DNA from: JACCTH01 sp035250485
GTDB taxonomy: Bacteria; Actinomycetota; Acidimicrobiia; Spongiisociales; ZC4RG35
Reading direction: 5' to 3'
Assembly (NCBI GenBank): GCA_035250485.1
Contig: DATFFB010000100.1
Location: 1 to 16,942 of the forward strand
DNA length: 16,942 nucleotides
In this document: positions 13,481-16,942 of the stretch, piece by piece
Layout of the letters: each line of letters begins with the position of its first letter
How positions within the stretch are numbered: the stretch's first letter is position 1
Made by a program: the position numbers and the translations under genes
Notes under the pieces: generated by a model
What the model was told of the DNA's origin: nothing
Seen by the model: only the letters and a program-made list of their open reading frames with translations
The model's database searches: none

Positions 13481-15409
13481 ATGGCGCGGCGGGCGATCGG
13501 AGTCCTTGGTCTCGGCTTGCTGGCCCTGGCCTGTGGCGGAGTGGGGGAGGCACCCGATCCCCGCCAGGTCACGGTCGAGATGCTCGACAACAGCTTTTCG
13601 ATCCCGGAGATGCGGGTTCCGGTGGGAGCCGAAGTGACATTCGTTGGCGCCGGCCGCAATCCCCACAACGCGGTGGCCGCAGACGGCTCGTGGTCGACCG
13701 AATCGAGCTTTGGTTCCCTCGAACAGACCTCGGGTGATGCCGCCACGGTTCGCTTCGATCGGCCCGGCGACTACGTCTTCTTCTGCACGTTCCATGGCAA
13801 CGCCGAGGGATCAGGGATGGCCGGGCGACTCGTCGTGGGTGATGCCGGCGCCTCGGATGCGGCCCAGGGAATCGCCGAGTCATCGGCGCCTGGTGCCTGG
13901 TCAGGCTCCACCATCCAAGTTCCCGAGGACGCGCCGACCGTGCAAGCGGCGGTTGACCTTGCCCAGCCCGGAGACATGATCTTCATCGGCCCCGGCCGGT
14001 ACGAGGAGGCGGTCGAGGTGAATACTCCCGGATTGGTCATTCGCGGCAGCGACCGGAATCAGGTGCTGCTCGATGCCCGGTTTGAGGCGGAAAACGTCAT
14101 CGAGGTCTACGTCGACGGGGTGGCAGTGGAGAACCTGACCGTCATGAACGGGGTCGCCAACGGCATCTATTGGTCAGGTGTGCGGGGATTCCGAGCTTCC
14201 TACGTCACCGCGATCGACAACGGCGACTACGGCATCTATGCCTTCGATTCCTCCGACGGCCTCTTCGAATACTCCTACGCCTCCGGCTCGCCTGACTCGG
14301 GTTTCTACATCGGGCAATGCGATCCTTGCCAGGCGATCATCGATCACGTGGTGGCGGAATGGAATGGGCTCGGTTACTCCGGCACCAACGCCTCGGGTGA
14401 GCTCTACTTGCTCAACTCGGTTTGGCGGTTGAATGCCGCCGGCATTGTCCCCAACACCTTGGACTCCGAGCTCCTGCCGCCGTTCCATGACGTGACCATC
14501 GCCGGCAACCTCGTCCACGACAACAACAATCGACAGGCCCCGGCCAAGGACGCCCAGTGGTCGGCCCTCGGAAACGGCATCCTCCTTGCCGGTGGCAACA
14601 ACTCGCTCGTGTTGCGCAATCGCGTGTTCAACCAGGAGGTGAACGGCATCGCCGTCACCCCCAATCTCGACCGCCACTTCTGGACCAGCTCCGGCAACCG
14701 GGTGGAGGGAAACGTGGTCTCGGGCTCGGGGCGGGCCGATCTGGCCCTGGCGGGGCCGGCGGGCTCTGATAACTGCTTTATCGACAACGAGCTGGATACG
14801 ACGCTTCCGGTGGGGTTGGAGGCCTTCGCCACCTGCGACGGATTGCGCCTTCCCGTGCTCTATGAGTTGGCTGGCTCGACCGAGCAACTGGGGAGGGTCA
14901 TGGAGAACGGCCTTCAGATTCGACCGGCAAATGAGGTGGGGTCGGCGCCGACACCGGGGCCTCAGGAGAACATGGCGGGAGACGCTCCGGTTTTGCCTGC
15001 TGTTGATGTGTTCGCCAACTACCCGTTGCATCTCGACTCGATCGCAGTCCCCCCCGTTCCGGCGGGATCCTCGGTCATCGCACAGAAAGGAGCCACCGTG
15101 TTCGGAGTGTTGCTCGGCTCGGTCACATCGGTGTTCTTTGGCCTGTATGGCTATTTTCTCCCCTTCGTCCTCTACGCCGCCTGGGTGACAATTGCTCTTT
15201 GGGACCTGGCCCGAAGTGGAAGGGGCAAAGCTCCGGTGATTGGCTGGTCGGCAGTGATCCTCCTGATTCCCTTCCTCGGTGTGATCCTCTATTACGTCAT
15301 CGGGCGATCGGCCATTCCCGCCTGGCAACGCTGGACTCTGGTCGCCGGCGGGCTCGGCGCCTATCTCGTGATCCTTGCCGCGGGCGCTCTTATCGGCGGG
15401 GTGGTCTAG
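13481..15409 (+). CDS. Predicted lipoprotein: cupredoxin + parallel beta-helix + PLDc_N-like membrane domain
   Basis: This is a 642-residue exported protein. The N-terminus (MARRAIGVLGLGLLALACGG) is a signal peptide with a plausible lipobox ALAC and lipidation at C18. Residues about 28-120 are a plastocyanin-like domain with a complete type I copper ligand set: H62, C102, H105 and M113 (NPHNA; FCTFHGN; GMAG). Residues about 145-435 form a right-handed beta-helix of the pectin-lyase/NosD type, starting IQVPEDAPTVQAAVDLAQPGD, with a CDPC motif (C280, C283). A low-complexity proline/alanine linker follows. From about residue 540 there are three to four membrane segments, including ALWDLARSGRG and IPFLGVILYYVIGRS, which resemble the PLDc_N domain. 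The gene starts 6 bases after coxG with no visible -10 box or ribosome binding site, suggesting coupling. Copper-dependent redox or copper handling outside the membrane is inferred. The 3' end overlaps the opposing gene by 20 bases. Confidence 0.85.
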   Translation: MARRAIGVLGLGLLALACGGVGEAPDPRQVTVEMLDNSFSIPEMRVPVGAEVTFVGAGRNPHNAVAADGSWSTESSFGSLEQTSGDAATVRFDRPGDYVFFCTFHGNAEGSGMAGRLVVGDAGASDAAQGIAESSAPGAWSGSTIQVPEDAPTVQAAVDLAQPGDMIFIGPGRYEEAVEVNTPGLVIRGSDRNQVLLDARFEAENVIEVYVDGVAVENLTVMNGVANGIYWSGVRGFRASYVTAIDNGDYGIYAFDSSDGLFEYSYASGSPDSGFYIGQCDPCQAIIDHVVAEWNGLGYSGTNASGELYLLNSVWRLNAAGIVPNTLDSELLPPFHDVTIAGNLVHDNNNRQAPAKDAQWSALGNGILLAGGNNSLVLRNRVFNQEVNGIAVTPNLDRHFWTSSGNRVEGNVVSGSGRADLALAGPAGSDNCFIDNELDTTLPVGLEAFATCDGLRLPVLYELAGSTEQLGRVMENGLQIRPANEVGSAPTPGPQENMAGDAPVLPAVDVFANYPLHLDSIAVPPVPAGSSVIAQKGATVFGVLLGSVTSVFFGLYGYFLPFVLYAAWVTIALWDLARSGRGKAPVIGWSAVILLIPFLGVILYYVIGRSAIPAWQRWTLVAGGLGAYLVILAAGALIGGVV

Positions 15410-16124
15410 ACCCGTTCTGACGAAGGGCTGGGTGAGGGAGAGGCTGTGGCGCCTCGAGGCGGTCAACCAGGATCCCGTAGATCTTCTGTCCAACCATCTC
15501 CACGATCTCTGGTTGCAAAGTCCGATAGACAGGATCACCGCCGATGAAGGCGAGGGGGCTGTCGGTGCACCACCAGGCGAACTCGTCACCTCCATCGCCC
15601 CAATCCCGTCGTTTCCATTCGCGTAAGACCGAGGTGATGTGGCCACTGTCATCGGTGTCCTCCTCCAGGCGGAGAGGCAGCTGCCAGCAGACATTCGGCT
15701 TCCAGTCGAGTGGCCGTTCGCCGGCCTGAAGGGCGCCGAGGTGGAGGGCGCAGCCCGCCCCCGCGGCAAAATCGGGGCGGTTGAGGAAGATGCAGGCATC
15801 CTGCACGAGGCGGCTGGTCCTGTCGTCGCCCCGCTGGCGCCAGATCTTCTGACCGGCCTTCTTCCGGAACTGCCAGTTGTCGTCGGTCAGGCGGGCCGCT
15901 TGTGCTTCCACCTTCGCCAGGTCCTCGTCGTCGGTGAACCACGCTCCCATCGAACAGCACCCCTGTGACATCTCCGGGGTGGGAGTCGTATAGATCCCAA
16001 GGCACCCGCGGCCGAAGATGCACGTCCAGGAGGATCGGAGGAAGGTGGCGTCGAAGAACCAGGTGCGGTCCTCGTCGGGATCGCGGAACGAGATGAAGTC
16101 GTGCGCATCAAGGGAACGGGTCAT
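15390..16124 (-). CDS. Cysteine-rich protein, possibly YkgJ-like metal-binding
   Basis: This 244-residue protein is of unknown function and has no signal peptide or membrane segment. It has eight cysteines: C35, C41, the pair C56-C57, C111, C125, C146 and C186. The arrangement TCIFGRGC...GCCSMG...DACIFLNRP...CALHLGAL recalls YkgJ-type zinc/iron-chelating proteins, which have clustered Cys, a CC pair, then C-x-F-L...C. I do not recognise a named family with certainty. The C-terminal half is rich in Trp, Asp and Glu and ends in a basic, Pro-rich tail. The ATG lies 7 bases after the aceE stop, so the two are probably co-transcribed. No ribosome binding site is evident. Metal binding is inference from the Cys pattern. 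Confidence 0.75.
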   Translation of the reverse strand: MTRSLDAHDFISFRDPDEDRTWFFDATFLRSSWTCIFGRGCLGIYTTPTPEMSQGCCSMGAWFTDDEDLAKVEAQAARLTDDNWQFRKKAGQKIWRQRGDDRTSRLVQDACIFLNRPDFAAGAGCALHLGALQAGERPLDWKPNVCWQLPLRLEEDTDDSGHITSVLREWKRRDWGDGGDEFAWWCTDSPLAFIGGDPVYRTLQPEIVEMVGQKIYGILVDRLEAPQPLPHPALRQNGSRPPRR

Positions 16125-16131
16125 GACCGGG

Positions 16132-16143
16132 CTAGTGAACTAG
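16132..16143. repeat. Short inverted repeat CTAGT-GA-ACTAG at the aceE 3' end
   Basis: Perfect 5-base arms with a 2-base centre cover the aceE stop codon and end 7 bases upstream of the downstream ATG (read on the - strand). CTAG is generally rare in bacteria, yet it occurs twice here in 12 bases. It is too short to form a terminator hairpin and has no T-run. It could be an operator-like site or chance. Confidence 0.3.
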
Positions 16144-16942
16144 ACGGGGATCGACCGCATCGGGATTGATGCCATAGCGTGCAAGCGCGTCAGCTATGAC
16201 AGAGGGCTCGAGCTTCCCATCCCTTACCAACTCCGACAGCACTGCCAGCACAACATGTCCGCTGTCGGTTTCGAAGTGTCGCCGCAACGCCGCCCTCCCG
16301 TCGGAGCGTCCGAAGCCGTCGGTGCCGAGCGTCACGTAGGAGCGGGGTACGAATCGCCCGATCTGATCGGGCACCAACTTCATGAAATCGGTGACAGCCA
16401 CGAGCGGTCCTTCCGTGGTCTTGAGGACAGAGGTGACATGGGGCTCGCGAGGGCTTTCGGTCGGGTGGAGCCGATTCCAGCGCTCGACCCCGATCGCCTC
16501 TCCCCGGAGCTTTTGATACGACGTCACCGACCAGAGCTCGGCACCGACGCCGTAATTGTCCGCCAGCTCCACCTGGGCCTTGCGGGCGGCGAGGTGCGAA
16601 GTGCCGGAGAAGAGGATGGTCGCCCTATGGTGATTGCCCGCCGGAGCCTGGCTAAAACGGTAGATCCCACGCACGATGTCATCGGCGATGCCCTCGGGAC
16701 GAGGCGGCTGCGGATAGTTCTCGTTGTAGAGGGTGAGATAGAAGAAGACGTCCTCGGGGTTCTCCCCATACATCCGGCGGAGGCCGCTTTCTGTGATCGT
16801 CCCGACCTCGTAGGCGAAGGCGGGGTCGTAGCTCTCGCAGGCGGGGTTGGTGACCGAAAGGATCAGGCTGTGCCCGTCTTGATGTTGGAGCCCCTCGCCC
16901 GCGAGTGTCGTGCGTCCCGCCGTGGCACCGAGGAGAAAGCCG
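16132..16942 (-). CDS. aceE: Pyruvate dehydrogenase E1 component, homodimeric type, C-terminal part (truncated by window end)
   Basis: About 269 C-terminal residues are visible; the frame continues off the window at 16942, so the start is outside. The first visible residues, GFLLGATAGRTTLAGEGLQH, match the AceE segment with GRTTLNGEGLQHEDGHS, followed by SYDPAFAYEVGTITESGLRRMYGENPEDVFFYLTLYNENY. Further typical segments are ATILFSGTSHLAARKAQVELADNYGV, ELWSVTSYQKLRGEA and VPRSYVTLGTDGFGRSDGRAALRRHFE. AceE decarboxylates pyruvate with thiamine diphosphate and acetylates the lipoyl domain of E2, feeding acetyl-CoA to the citric acid cycle. It acts in the cytoplasm. Homodimeric AceE is used by actinobacteria and many proteobacteria. 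An internal ATG at 16773 is not the start, because family similarity continues upstream of it. The stop TAG at 16134-16132 lies in a short palindrome. Confidence 0.96.
   Translation of the reverse strand, partial: GFLLGATAGRTTLAGEGLQHQDGHSLILSVTNPACESYDPAFAYEVGTITESGLRRMYGENPEDVFFYLTLYNENYPQPPRPEGIADDIVRGIYRFSQAPAGNHHRATILFSGTSHLAARKAQVELADNYGVGAELWSVTSYQKLRGEAIGVERWNRLHPTESPREPHVTSVLKTTEGPLVAVTDFMKLVPDQIGRFVPRSYVTLGTDGFGRSDGRAALRRHFETDSGHVVLAVLSELVRDGKLEPSVIADALARYGINPDAVDPRLVH

Noticed and set aside
14174..15799. A 541-residue open frame on the - strand across the beta-helix gene and the Cys-rich gene
   Set aside because: It is antisense to a protein with clear domains and overlaps a second real gene. 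Its product is a His/Arg/Gly-rich mix with no recognisable motif, typical of shadow frames in GC-rich DNA.

Overview
The window is GC-rich, gene-dense bacterial DNA with no stretch longer than about 60 bases free of coding sequence. High GC, frequent GTG starts, ATGA/GTGA start-stop overlaps, a homodimeric-type pyruvate dehydrogenase (AceE), and TAnnnT boxes placed exactly 12 bases before start codons (leaderless transcripts) all suggest an actinobacterium. Acidimicrobiia is my best guess, but it is an inference. No tRNA, rRNA, CRISPR array, insertion sequence or phage gene was seen.

Region 1 (1-9330, + strand) is one tightly coupled operon. It begins inside an ABC exporter ATPase, followed by its ABC-2 permease. 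Next comes a membrane/coiled-coil protein with 28 perfect Gly-Gln dipeptides encoded by a hexanucleotide tandem repeat. A MoxR AAA+ ATPase follows, then a DUF58 protein, a BatA-type membrane VWA protein, and a large membrane protein with two VWA domains around a glutamine-amidotransferase-like domain. Every junction but one overlaps, and the exception is a 4-base gap. One MoxR ATPase is therefore produced with four MIDAS-bearing domains. MoxR/VWA pairs are known as chaperone or metal-insertion type systems, but the substrate of this version is unknown. It is the best candidate here for an undescribed system.

Region 2 (9331-11364, + strand) holds an AI-2E family (PerM-like) transporter with its own leaderless promoter, and an unrecognised multi-pass membrane protein.

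Region 3 (11365-15409, + strand) is a molybdo-enzyme accessory cluster: a MogA/MoaB-type molybdopterin protein, an XdhC-family protein and a CoxG-like SRPBCC protein. Each is preceded by a -10 box next to or overlapping the previous gene's stop codon. They are followed by an unusual predicted lipoprotein that joins a type I copper (cupredoxin) domain, a parallel beta-helix and a C-terminal PLDc_N-like membrane domain. The catalytic molybdenum hydroxylase subunits are not in the window.

Region 4 (15390-16942, - strand) is convergent. It holds the C-terminal part of aceE (running off the window end) and, 7 bases downstream, a cysteine-rich protein resembling YkgJ-type metal-binding proteins. 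The 3' end of that gene overlaps the beta-helix gene by 20 bases.
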